In this document: in pieces, positions 45,106-54,452 of the stretch | How the letters are laid out: every line of letters starts with the position of its first letter | Numbering within the stretch: the stretch's first letter is position 1 | DNA from: CAZNLH01 sp964573995 | GTDB lineage: Bacteria > Gemmatimonadota > CAZMKB01 > CAZNLH01 | DNA length: 64,000 nucleotides | Reading direction: 5' to 3' | NCBI GenBank assembly: GCA_964573995.1 | Contig: CAZNLH010000001.1 | Coordinates: 62,001 to 126,000, forward strand | Notes under the pieces: generated by a model | The model's input: the letters and a program-made list of their open reading frames with translations, nothing else | Database searches by the model: none | What the model was told of the DNA's origin: nothing | Made by a program: the position numbers and the translations under genes

Positions 45106-48100
45106 ATGAAAGACCGCATTCTGCTGAGTAAAAGGACAGGAGGACATAGAGAAGGATACACGTATACCATCACCACTATCTTATTGTCTCTTGCCTTTTC
45201 ATCTCTACTTGCGGCATCCCCCGTCGCCAACTTCTCGGCCTCACCGACGAGCGGTAGCCGACCATTGGTTGTCAATTTCGCAGACCAGTCAAAGGGTGGA
45301 GGCATCATTACCTCCTGGGCATGGACCTTCGGAGATGGTGCAACCGACAGTGTAAGCCAGAACCCTGTACACACATACACGGATACCGGCTACTTCAGCG
45401 TATCTCTCACCGTGACCGGGCCTGGGGGTACTGATGACACGACCCGGGTCGACCTGATTCACGTANNNNNNNNNNNNNNNNNNNNNNNNNNNNNNNNNNN
45501 NNNNNNNNNNNNNNNNNNNNNNNNNNNNNNNNNNNNNNNNNNNNNNNNNNNNNNNNNNNNNNNNNCCGACCAGTCTACGGGGGGTGGAGTGACCTCCTGG
45601 TCGTGGACGTTTGGTGACGGTATCGGCAGCAGCACGTTGCAGAACCCTTCCTACACGTACAACGACACGGGTCTTTACAGTGTGACCCTGAGCGTGACCG
45701 GGCCTGGGGGTACTGATGACACGACCCGGGTCGACCTGATTCACGTAACGGAGCCTCCTCCCGTGGCCAACTTCTCGGCCAGCCCCGACTCCGGTGACAG
45801 GCCGTTGCTGGTTCAGTTCACCGACCAGTCTACGGGGGGTGGAGTGACCTCCTGGTCGTGGACGTTTGGTGACGGGGGCACGAGTTTCGCTCAGAACCCG
45901 ACCCATCAGTACACCACCACTGGCCTTTTCGATGTCTCCCTCAGTGTCACGGGCCCGGGGGGCAGCGATGACACGACGATGGTCCAGCGAATCCATGTGA
46001 CCGAGCCCTTGACGGCAAATTTCTTCGCATTTCCCCTGTCTGGACTCCCCGGGGATACCATCCAGTTCATCGATCAGTCTACCGGTGAACCTGGGGAGCC
46101 GTCGTCCTGGTCATGGAATTTTGGGGACCTCGGCTCGAGCAACCAGCAGAATCCAAAGCACGTGTACAACAATGCCGGTACCTATTCGGTGACCTTGACG
46201 GTCACCGGAAATGGGGGCAGGACGGACGACACTACCCGGGTCGACTATATAGTGATCTCGGAAAATCCCCCGGTTGCCGGTTTCAGCGGAACACCCAGGT
46301 CCGGCGTGGCCCCCCTGGGTGTCCAGTTCACGGACCTCTCATCGGGTTCAATCGACACCTGGTCGTGGGCCTTTGGAGACGGGGGCACGAGCCATTCTCA
46401 GGACCCGCTTTATACCTATACCACTCCCGGGGTTTACGATGTCTCATTGACAGTGACCGGCCCTGGGGGGCAGGACACAGATTCGATACCGAACTACATC
46501 ACCGTCTACGACTCCCTCCACGCCAATTTCACTGCAAACCCGAGGAGCGGACTACGACCCCTTTCGGTCCAGTTCACGGACCTTTCGACCCCCAGTGGCG
46601 AGATCGACACCTGGAAATGGTACTTCGGCGACGGGGACTCGAGCATGGTCCAGCATCCCCAGCATACCTATCAGGACTCCGGTTGGTTCGACGTCACCCT
46701 GGTTATCACGGGGCCGGCGGGAGCCGACACCCTCAAGCAGAACAATTACATTCGTGTAAATGAGCCTGCACCGGTCGCGGATTTTTCCGGTTTTCCCACG
46801 AGCGGGCAGGCACCCCTGGACGTGACCTTCTCGGATCTCTCCACGGGCGCCATTACCTCATGGCAGTGGGACTTCGGCGACGGGGGATCCAGTTTCACGC
46901 AAAACCCAACCCACGAATACACGAGGGCCGACCAGTTCACTGTAAGCCTGACGGTAACGGGACCGGGGGGGAGCGACACGGATACAAAGACGAATTACAT
47001 CACGGTGACCCCGGGGGATCCTGACACGATACTCGTCTACGACATCAACGATCCGATCACGGCAGGCGTCCCATCCAACGTTACCGTGGAGGTCCGGGAC
47101 GGTTTCGGCAATCGCGCGACGCAGTATGCTGGGACGGTGCACTTCAGCAGCGACGACCCGGGGAACGAGACCCTCCCCTCCGACTACATGTTCGTGCCCG
47201 GTACGGACCAGGGAATTCACAACTTCACGAACGGCGTCACCCTGGTCACGGTCGGGGAAAGGGAGGTCGGTGTAAACGAGGTTGGGAACCCCTCCCTGTG
47301 GGGGAAGCAATCCAGCATCACGGTCCAGCCTAACAACCCGGCCTCGGTCATCATTACCCCCGGTGATACCGTCAATGTAACGGTGGGGGCATCCCGTGTC
47401 TTCACTGCCGAGGTGACCGATGCCTGGAACAACACGATCCAGGGCCAGCGGATCGACATCTTCTTGAAGGGGACGATCTATGGATCGCTATCGGAGAACA
47501 CCGCCGATCCAAACCCGACGTTCGGATCCTCTACCTCAAGATACGGCGATAGTGACTCCAACGGCCGGATTACGGTACTATATACGGCCCCTTCCGACGC
47601 GGATCGATACGACGTGCTCGATGCCCAGGCCCAACCATACGTTCCATCGAGCCAGGTCGACGACGTAGTAATTCACAGCGACGCGGGGGGTGCGACGAAA
47701 CTCGTCATACTGCCCACTGACGCGATCGAGACAACTGCCAACACCCCGTTCGACATCACGATCGAGGCATGGGACGACTTCGACAACCGCGATCCGTCGA
47801 ATAATTCGACCGCCCTCCTGAGCAGCAGTTCTCCTACAATGGAGTTCTCGATCGACGGTTTTCAGAGCACTATCACGCAGATCACCCTGAATGGCGGCAC
47901 GACCTTGAACCTCCAGGCTCGGGATCCTACGACCGGGAACCCCTCGATCACGGCCGCCGATCAGGGCGGGTTACTCGCTCAGGACACGAAGACTAACATC
48001 ACGATCGATCCGGGGCCCGCCGACCATTTCACCCTGAGCGGCATCCCTGGTTCGATTACAGCGGGCGATCCACAGACGGTCTCCGTGGAGGTGCTGGACG

Positions 48101-51100
48101 CGTGGGACAACCGCAAGACGGATTATACGGGGACGGTCACCTTCTCGACCAACGATCCGGGCAGCCAGGTCTCACTCCCGGCCGACTACCCATTTCAACT
48201 GGCCGACGCAGGGTTTCACACGTTTACCGACGGCGTTACTCTCGTGACGGCCGGTGACTGGTACGTCATCGCCAGGGATGCGAGCAACTCGTCGGTTTTC
48301 GGTATTATTTCGGGCATCAACGTCACGCCCGCCGCCGCGGATTCGCTCGATATCAGCGGGATTCCGGACACGGTAGAGGCCGGGAGCCCGACGCCGTTCA
48401 CGGTCACCGTACTCGACCCGTATCTCAACGTAGTCACTGGATATCAGAATCGCGTGACCTTCTCGACGGACGACCCTGGAAGTGAGGTAGTCCTCCCCCC
48501 GGACTACGACTTCGATCCGTTGTCCGATCAAGGGATCCATCACTTCGACAACCCCGGGATGGTACTCGTAACCGCAGGAACCCGGATGATCGAGGCGGAA
48601 GAGGTCGGAAACCCGTCCGTCCACGGGACCCATGCCGGCATCACTGTCACAAACACGGCCGTGGATACCTTGATATTGTCCGGCATACCGAGTAACGTCG
48701 AAGTTGGTACCTACCACTCCCTCAGTGTCGAAGCAGTAGACCGATATACGAACAGGGTCTTGAACTATACCGGGACGGTGAAGTTCACCAGCAGTGACGA
48801 TAGCGCAACGCTACCTGATCCTTATACCTTCCTGGCAGGCGACCAGGGATTCCACACCTTCTCCAACAGCGTACTCTTCAGAACGGCCGGTTTGAATACC
48901 GTTAGTGCTACTGATTCGGTGAATTCAGCCGCCGGCAGGTCGAGTGTAATTGACGTGTCGCCAGGCGATGCCGCGACGCTCATTATTACTCCGACGGATA
49001 CCGTTCCCGTCACGGTAAACTCTTACGTCATCTTCACATCTACAGTTAGAGACAGTTTCAACAACTTGCTAAGCGGAGAGTCGGTGACCTTCGTGTTACA
49101 CACACCGAATAACGGGGTCCTTTCAGATAATCCCGACAACTCAAACAATACGACAGGAGTGGATGTCCTGCAGCAAGGAACTACCGATTCCACGGGGACC
49201 CTTACCGTGCAATATCGTGCTCCATCCGAGGCCGGTTTGACGGATATCCTCGATGCCTATTCATCCATAGATTCGAGCGAGGTCGACAACGTCACCATAA
49301 TAACGGTTGCGAGCGGGGCGACGAGGCTCGTGATCCTGCCCGAGGATTCTATCCAGTCAACCGCCAACGTGCCCTTCTCCCTTACAATAGAGGCCCAAGA
49401 CAATAACAGCAATCGCGATATGAATGACAGCACCAAGGTCTCCCTTACATCGGATTCAGAGACCATGGAATTCTCCACTGATGGGTTTCAGAGTACAATC
49501 AGTAAGATCCAACTGGCAAACGGACAGTCGCAGGGTCTCCAGGCCCGGGACCATACCTCCGGTAGACCATCAATAACGGCACAGGATTCAGATTCCACGG
49601 GCATCCGGCTGACTCCCGATACAAAGTCGGACATAACGATTCTTCCTTCCAGTCCGTTCGGGACGATAGAACTATCCTTTACCGGGAGGGACACCCTGTC
49701 GGCCGATGGTTCCAGCGTGACGTCCATGACTTCATCCGGTATCCGGGATATGTACGGCAATATTGTTGAAAGCGGTACCGAGGTAACACTTTCCGCCACG
49801 ATCGGGGCCATTACGTCTACCGACGTGGATCCGGGGATAGCCGGCATCCAGGTCAGGACGGACTCGTTGGGTATCATGCAGATCGAATACAGGGCGGGAA
49901 CCGTGGCTGGACCGGATACGGTCACGGCGGCGAGCGTCACGGGGAACGCCTCTGGTACGATAATCGTGATCCTCCAGTCTCCTCCGGATTTGGCCTATTC
50001 CGAAGAGAGCCTCAATCCAAACACTGTGTCTCCGGGGACCGTTCAGGCATTCGAACTCGTCCTGGCCAACAATGGAGGCGCCGGTGTCACCATCCAGGAC
50101 AGTACATCTTTCTACTTCGGTATCGGTCAGGTCCAGTATCGATCAATGCTGTCCGGGAGTTATTTCATAGGGGGTGGTGGTGGTACGGATACCCTTCATT
50201 TCCAACCCGACTCGATTCCTGAACAGATGCCGGAGGGCGTGTACACCCCATCCTTGAATATCTATGGCCTCGACACGAACGGAGCACCGTTTCACCACGG
50301 TGTCACCGTGTTGGACGACAACCTCCTCCACGTATCGAGCCTTATCCTCAACTCCGTCGTGGTCTTTGCGGATACCGTGAGTTATGGAGATTCCGTGGAA
50401 GTGGAGTTGGAGGTAAAGAACAGCGGCGGGGCGCAGATTGTCCTGGGCAATGCGGGCCTGTTCTTCTCGCCGTCCGGCGGCCAGTTCAGCGACGCATTCA
50501 GGGGATTGCCGATGGATATCCCGCCCAATGGCACCAAGATCGTTAATGGGAGCGTGAGGGTCGGAAGCCTTACCCCTCCGGGCACATATATCATCGATGC
50601 TTACGTCAGCGGAACATCACAGGGCGGCGTGGTGAGCGACAGTTCGGCGAACAACAAGGACTCCTGGGTGGTAGAGTCCGCGGCGCTGGCGAGCTATGTT
50701 GATGGCTCCTTGCAACCCGGGATCGTCTCAGGCACGGGAACATACGATTTCCATGTCGATCTGATCAACTACGGTGATGCCGAGGTAACCCTCAACCAGG
50801 CAACCACGCACCTCTTGATCGGTGAGGGGGGGGCCCTTGGGGATGTATCGATTCCCGAGAAAAAGGTAATGCCGGGAGACTCGGCCGTATCGACATTGAC
50901 CTTCGATACGGTGACGATTCCCGGGGCTGCCGAGCCAGGGCGGTACCCGTTGACCTTGTTCCTGGATGGAACAACGGGGCATGGGGGGGTATTCCAGCAG
51001 GTATTGAGTCTATCCGACAGCGTAACACTGGAGGCACCTCCAGAAATAAGTTACCTGCCCAATACACTTTCTAACAGGAATGTCAGTTCGGGCTATCCTC

Positions 51101-52557
51101 ACTTCTTCACTCTGCGCCTGGCGAACGGCGGTGGATCGAGCTTGGATCTCGATCCCAACGGTTCGATCTTCTACTTCTCCGGCAGCGACACCTCATACTC
51201 GAGCCAACTCTTTGGCCAGGGCGTATCCACAATAAACCCGGGGACCGACACCACCCTTACCTTTTCGCCTGCCGTGGTCCCCGGGTCCCTGGCTTCAGGC
51301 TCGTACCCTGGTTTCGCCGTCCTCAGCGGAAATTTCAACGGCGTAAGTTACCTGGACACCTTGTCCGTGGATTCCATATATGTCGAGAGGCCGGCCACGC
51401 TCAGGGTAGACCTCCTGTCGGCCCCGGAAAAGGTATCACAGGGGGAGACGTTCTCCGTCAGCGCCATGCTCACAAATGAAGGAGAGGCCGGCGTTATCTC
51501 CAGCGGATCGGTAACCTTGAGCGCTGAGGGGTTGGGTGTGCAGAATCCTACCTTGTCCTTTGGCCCTGCGCTCCCTGACACCGCGTCCTGGCAGGTCTCG
51601 GTGCCATCTGGTATGAGCCCTGGTATTGTGGAGTTGTCGGTAAGCATTAGTGAAGCGCCCTTGGACGAGAATTCCGGATTGTCCGCCTTCCTTGCCCAGG
51701 AGACAGACAACTTTGCCCTCTCCGTCGTCGAGAGAAACCGGCTATCCCTTGAGCGAATGGATATCACGGATATTCCACCGCAGAACGTCTTCAAGGGCCA
51801 GAAGGGCGTCCCGATGCTCTACCTCCTATCCCGCAGCATGGGGGAAAAAGAGGGAGATATACGGCTGGACGATATCGTTATAAGAGTCGAAGAGCGTGGC
51901 GGAATTACGGTCTTAAATCCTGAGAATGTACTTGACAGGATCTATCTCGGTGGATCGGGGGGCGACAGTGTCATTGCTGAGGCTACCAGCCCGGTCCAGG
52001 GTGAATACACCCTGTCACCGGCAAATGAATACCGAATCGGGAGTGATCCCGACACGCTTCGCTTCTTCGTGGATGTCTCCCCGAAGGCGAATGTGGTTAC
52101 GTTTCAACTTATGATAAACGGGGCGGAAGCGGTCGATGCGGTCGACCTTTCCACCGGCCTGCCGGCCAACATTGTCGAGGGGAATTCGGAGGATCCATTG
52201 GGCGCACTCAGGAGTAATTTTACTGTCCTCAACCAGCAGGACTTCGCTGGGTCATTCAAGAATTACCCAAATCCCATGGGAAGCGGCGATGGATCCACGA
52301 CCTTTGCCTACTATCTCCAAGAGGAATCTAATGTTACAATCATGATATATACCCTGACCGGGTCCCTGGTAAAGAAGTTCCATTTCCCCGCAGGTCAGAC
52401 CGGTGGCCGCGGTCCGAGTATCAACCAGGTCAGGTGGGACGGCTTGAACGGGAGGGGACGGTACGTGAATAACGGCGTTTATATATGTATCGCGACGGCC
52501 AGGACGCGGAGCGGAAAGACCTATACTACACGCCACAAACTCGCTGTGATGAGGTAG
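45106..52557 (+). CDS. Giant secreted PKD/Ig/CARDB-repeat protein with sorting domain (interrupted by a gap)
   Basis: 2,483 codons as assembled, including 100 Ns at 45466-45565, so true length is uncertain. A signal peptide (TITTILLSLAFSSLLAAS) precedes at least seven PKD domains (to about 47020; core WTFGDG). About nine Ig/filamin-like modules follow (47020-49980), many with SG(I)P and an FSxDDPG core, then several CARDB-like domains (49980-51720). A dockerin-free C-terminal region contains a divergent FlgD-like sorting domain (NYPNPMGSG, VRWDGLNGRG). No catalytic domain is visible, so an adhesive or scaffold role at the cell surface is inferred. No strong ribosome-binding site precedes ATG 45106. 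Only 5 bases separate it from the PorV-like gene. Confidence 0.85.
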   Translation: MKDRILLSKRTGGHREGYTYTITTILLSLAFSSLLAASPVANFSASPTSGSRPLVVNFADQSKGGGIITSWAWTFGDGATDSVSQNPVHTYTDTGYFSVSLTVTGPGGTDDTTRVDLIHVXXXXXXXXXXXXXXXXXXXXXXXXXXXXXXXXXXDQSTGGGVTSWSWTFGDGIGSSTLQNPSYTYNDTGLYSVTLSVTGPGGTDDTTRVDLIHVTEPPPVANFSASPDSGDRPLLVQFTDQSTGGGVTSWSWTFGDGGTSFAQNPTHQYTTTGLFDVSLSVTGPGGSDDTTMVQRIHVTEPLTANFFAFPLSGLPGDTIQFIDQSTGEPGEPSSWSWNFGDLGSSNQQNPKHVYNNAGTYSVTLTVTGNGGRTDDTTRVDYIVISENPPVAGFSGTPRSGVAPLGVQFTDLSSGSIDTWSWAFGDGGTSHSQDPLYTYTTPGVYDVSLTVTGPGGQDTDSIPNYITVYDSLHANFTANPRSGLRPLSVQFTDLSTPSGEIDTWKWYFGDGDSSMVQHPQHTYQDSGWFDVTLVITGPAGADTLKQNNYIRVNEPAPVADFSGFPTSGQAPLDVTFSDLSTGAITSWQWDFGDGGSSFTQNPTHEYTRADQFTVSLTVTGPGGSDTDTKTNYITVTPGDPDTILVYDINDPITAGVPSNVTVEVRDGFGNRATQYAGTVHFSSDDPGNETLPSDYMFVPGTDQGIHNFTNGVTLVTVGEREVGVNEVGNPSLWGKQSSITVQPNNPASVIITPGDTVNVTVGASRVFTAEVTDAWNNTIQGQRIDIFLKGTIYGSLSENTADPNPTFGSSTSRYGDSDSNGRITVLYTAPSDADRYDVLDAQAQPYVPSSQVDDVVIHSDAGGATKLVILPTDAIETTANTPFDITIEAWDDFDNRDPSNNSTALLSSSSPTMEFSIDGFQSTITQITLNGGTTLNLQARDPTTGNPSITAADQGGLLAQDTKTNITIDPGPADHFTLSGIPGSITAGDPQTVSVEVLDAWDNRKTDYTGTVTFSTNDPGSQVSLPADYPFQLADAGFHTFTDGVTLVTAGDWYVIARDASNSSVFGIISGINVTPAAADSLDISGIPDTVEAGSPTPFTVTVLDPYLNVVTGYQNRVTFSTDDPGSEVVLPPDYDFDPLSDQGIHHFDNPGMVLVTAGTRMIEAEEVGNPSVHGTHAGITVTNTAVDTLILSGIPSNVEVGTYHSLSVEAVDRYTNRVLNYTGTVKFTSSDDSATLPDPYTFLAGDQGFHTFSNSVLFRTAGLNTVSATDSVNSAAGRSSVIDVSPGDAATLIITPTDTVPVTVNSYVIFTSTVRDSFNNLLSGESVTFVLHTPNNGVLSDNPDNSNNTTGVDVLQQGTTDSTGTLTVQYRAPSEAGLTDILDAYSSIDSSEVDNVTIITVASGATRLVILPEDSIQSTANVPFSLTIEAQDNNSNRDMNDSTKVSLTSDSETMEFSTDGFQSTISKIQLANGQSQGLQARDHTSGRPSITAQDSDSTGIRLTPDTKSDITILPSSPFGTIELSFTGRDTLSADGSSVTSMTSSGIRDMYGNIVESGTEVTLSATIGAITSTDVDPGIAGIQVRTDSLGIMQIEYRAGTVAGPDTVTAASVTGNASGTIIVILQSPPDLAYSEESLNPNTVSPGTVQAFELVLANNGGAGVTIQDSTSFYFGIGQVQYRSMLSGSYFIGGGGGTDTLHFQPDSIPEQMPEGVYTPSLNIYGLDTNGAPFHHGVTVLDDNLLHVSSLILNSVVVFADTVSYGDSVEVELEVKNSGGAQIVLGNAGLFFSPSGGQFSDAFRGLPMDIPPNGTKIVNGSVRVGSLTPPGTYIIDAYVSGTSQGGVVSDSSANNKDSWVVESAALASYVDGSLQPGIVSGTGTYDFHVDLINYGDAEVTLNQATTHLLIGEGGALGDVSIPEKKVMPGDSAVSTLTFDTVTIPGAAEPGRYPLTLFLDGTTGHGGVFQQVLSLSDSVTLEAPPEISYLPNTLSNRNVSSGYPHFFTLRLANGGGSSLDLDPNGSIFYFSGSDTSYSSQLFGQGVSTINPGTDTTLTFSPAVVPGSLASGSYPGFAVLSGNFNGVSYLDTLSVDSIYVERPATLRVDLLSAPEKVSQGETFSVSAMLTNEGEAGVISSGSVTLSAEGLGVQNPTLSFGPALPDTASWQVSVPSGMSPGIVELSVSISEAPLDENSGLSAFLAQETDNFALSVVERNRLSLERMDITDIPPQNVFKGQKGVPMLYLLSRSMGEKEGDIRLDDIVIRVEERGGITVLNPENVLDRIYLGGSGGDSVIAEATSPVQGEYTLSPANEYRIGSDPDTLRFFVDVSPKANVVTFQLMINGAEAVDAVDLSTGLPANIVEGNSEDPLGALRSNFTVLNQQDFAGSFKNYPNPMGSGDGSTTFAYYLQEESNVTIMIYTLTGSLVKKFHFPAGQTGGRGPSINQVRWDGLNGRGRYVNNGVYICIATARTRSGKTYTTRHKLAVMR
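45466..45565. other. Assembly gap (100 N) inside the PKD array
   Basis: Exactly 100 Ns, a standard placeholder. The sequence left of the gap (GACCCGGGTCGACCTGATTC) recurs at about 45723, and the sequence right of it (CCGACCAGTCTACGGGG) recurs at about 45821. The assembler therefore stopped inside near-identical PKD repeats, and the real number of repeats is unknown. Confidence 0.97.
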
Positions 52558-52562
52558 CATCA

Positions 52563-54434
52563 ATGTCTTCAGGTACGTACATCAAACGCTTGTTCTTACC
52601 TGTGATCCTCATGTCCCTTTCATGGTGGGGCCTGCTCATCGCAGATCCAGCGGAGGACGGGGGCACCGAGGGACTATTCTCCTACGGGGCCGGTTCCCGC
52701 GCCATTGGGCTCGGGGGGGCCGGCACGGCCGAACCGGCTGATTACACTGCAATCTACTGGAATCCCGCCTATCTCGATTTCGTACCCAGGATGACGGCGG
52801 GTTTCTTCCATACATCCTTTGTCGAAGGTACACCGTATGACTTTGCCTCATTTACCTTCCCGACGCTGCGCATGGGGACGTTCAGTGGAGGACTCTTCCG
52901 TATCTCTACCGGGGGGATTACGAGATACGACGAGTATGGCGTGCCGGGAGGGTCTTTCTCCTTCTCTCAGGAGGAATTCCTGCTCGGATACGGTAAGAAG
53001 GTCATCAAGGGGGGGAGCGCCGGTGTCCTCCTGAAGGTCGATCACCAGGCCATGCTCACCAATAACGCAACCGGGGTCGGATTCGATGCGGCCTTCTCCT
53101 ATAACCTCGGGGTGGATTCTCCCTACCTCTCTTCAATCCGGACAGGTATCGTCTTCAGGAATTTGATCTCTCCGTCGTTGAAACTGGTGTCTCGATCAAA
53201 TACCCTTCCAAAGTCCATAGTCGTCGGACTTGGAACAACGATTAATCTGACACACTCCCATCGGATTACGCCACTCTTCGACCTTGAAAAAATGAGTTAT
53301 CATTTCTGGCAGATGAAACTTGGAATTGAATACAACTACCTTAACTATATATCTTTCAGGGGAGGTTTCAATCAGTTGGCAAGGTCATTCGGCTTCGGTT
53401 TGAGCCTGAAGAACGGGGTGGGCTTCGATTATGCCTTGAGAGATGCGGACCTCCTTACCCAACACCTCTTTTCAGTAAAGTACTCCTTCGGTCTTTCGAG
53501 AGATGAAAAAGTTGCGCAAGAGAAGCGAATGGAAGAAGAGCGGGTTGCGCGTGAGGTGAAGGAGAACTTTCAGGCGAGAAAGAGAGAAGAGATCAAGAAA
53601 CACACTCAGAAAGCGCAGGACTATCTCGCGGGAAAAGATTATTTCTCCGCGCTAAGTGAATGGCAACAGGTACTGGCGTGGGATGAAAACAATGAACTGG
53701 CCAGGACGACAATCGAGAAGATTTCCACTATACTAGATGACCTGCAGAAGGAGCGGGACCTTGACGCTGCGACTCGGGTGGCCAGCCGGGAACTATTCGA
53801 TGTTGGTATCAAGTATTATACTGAGAAGCGTTATCCAGAGGCGATATCATCATGGGAGCGGGTACTCGAGATCGACCCGGACCACTCGCTTTCGAAGGAG
53901 TATATCGAGCGGGCCAGGGAAGAAGTGAGGAACCTGGTTCATGCCCAGACCGACAGGGCAAATCGGCTGATACAGGCGGGCGACTACACCGCGGCATTAA
54001 ATGATTATCATGTAGCCCTTAGATATGACCCGCAAAACCTGGCGGTGTTAAAGGGAATCAAGAGGGCACAAGACCTCATACGCTCCAATGAGTCTTTCCG
54101 TGAAGGCCTGACCTACTATCTTAACAATGATTATGAAGGAGCGGAAAAGGCACTCAGACGCGCGCTGGAACTCAACCCTAACAACTTGATGGTGAAGGAT
54201 TACCTCTCTGAGATCGATGCACGGAGGCAGGGGAAAACCGGTGAACTTCGTCCGGAACTTGAGAAGGATTACCTGAAGGGTGTCGATCTGTATCTCCAGG
54301 GGAAGTATTCGGAAGCCATCAAGATATGGGAAGGCGTATTGAGGGAAGACCCCTACAACCAACGGGTGACGAGGAACATAGAGGCGGCCAACGAGCGCCT
54401 GATGACCATTAAAGAGATCGGATCGAAAAAATGA
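52563..54434 (+). CDS. PorV/UPF0164-like outer-membrane barrel fused to TPR repeats
   Basis: 623 residues from ATG 52563, eight bases after GAGG; the longer frame from 52485 overlaps the giant gene. After the signal peptide, GAGSRAIGLGGAGTAEPADYTAIYWNPAYL is the typical start of PorV/PorQ-like barrels. Alternating beta strands run to about residue 310. A charged coiled segment (about 315-345) then leads into a series of TPR motifs such as YPEAISSWERVLEIDPDH and YSEAIKIWEGVLREDPYN, ending at residue 623. PorV shuttles T9SS cargo to its attachment machinery. The position directly behind a sorting-domain protein supports a secretion role; other T9SS genes are not in the window. Confidence 0.82.
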   Translation: MSSGTYIKRLFLPVILMSLSWWGLLIADPAEDGGTEGLFSYGAGSRAIGLGGAGTAEPADYTAIYWNPAYLDFVPRMTAGFFHTSFVEGTPYDFASFTFPTLRMGTFSGGLFRISTGGITRYDEYGVPGGSFSFSQEEFLLGYGKKVIKGGSAGVLLKVDHQAMLTNNATGVGFDAAFSYNLGVDSPYLSSIRTGIVFRNLISPSLKLVSRSNTLPKSIVVGLGTTINLTHSHRITPLFDLEKMSYHFWQMKLGIEYNYLNYISFRGGFNQLARSFGFGLSLKNGVGFDYALRDADLLTQHLFSVKYSFGLSRDEKVAQEKRMEEERVAREVKENFQARKREEIKKHTQKAQDYLAGKDYFSALSEWQQVLAWDENNELARTTIEKISTILDDLQKERDLDAATRVASRELFDVGIKYYTEKRYPEAISSWERVLEIDPDHSLSKEYIERAREEVRNLVHAQTDRANRLIQAGDYTAALNDYHVALRYDPQNLAVLKGIKRAQDLIRSNESFREGLTYYLNNDYEGAEKALRRALELNPNNLMVKDYLSEIDARRQGKTGELRPELEKDYLKGVDLYLQGKYSEAIKIWEGVLREDPYNQRVTRNIEAANERLMTIKEIGSKK

Positions 54435-54452
54435 TTCCCGGAAGGGCATAAC

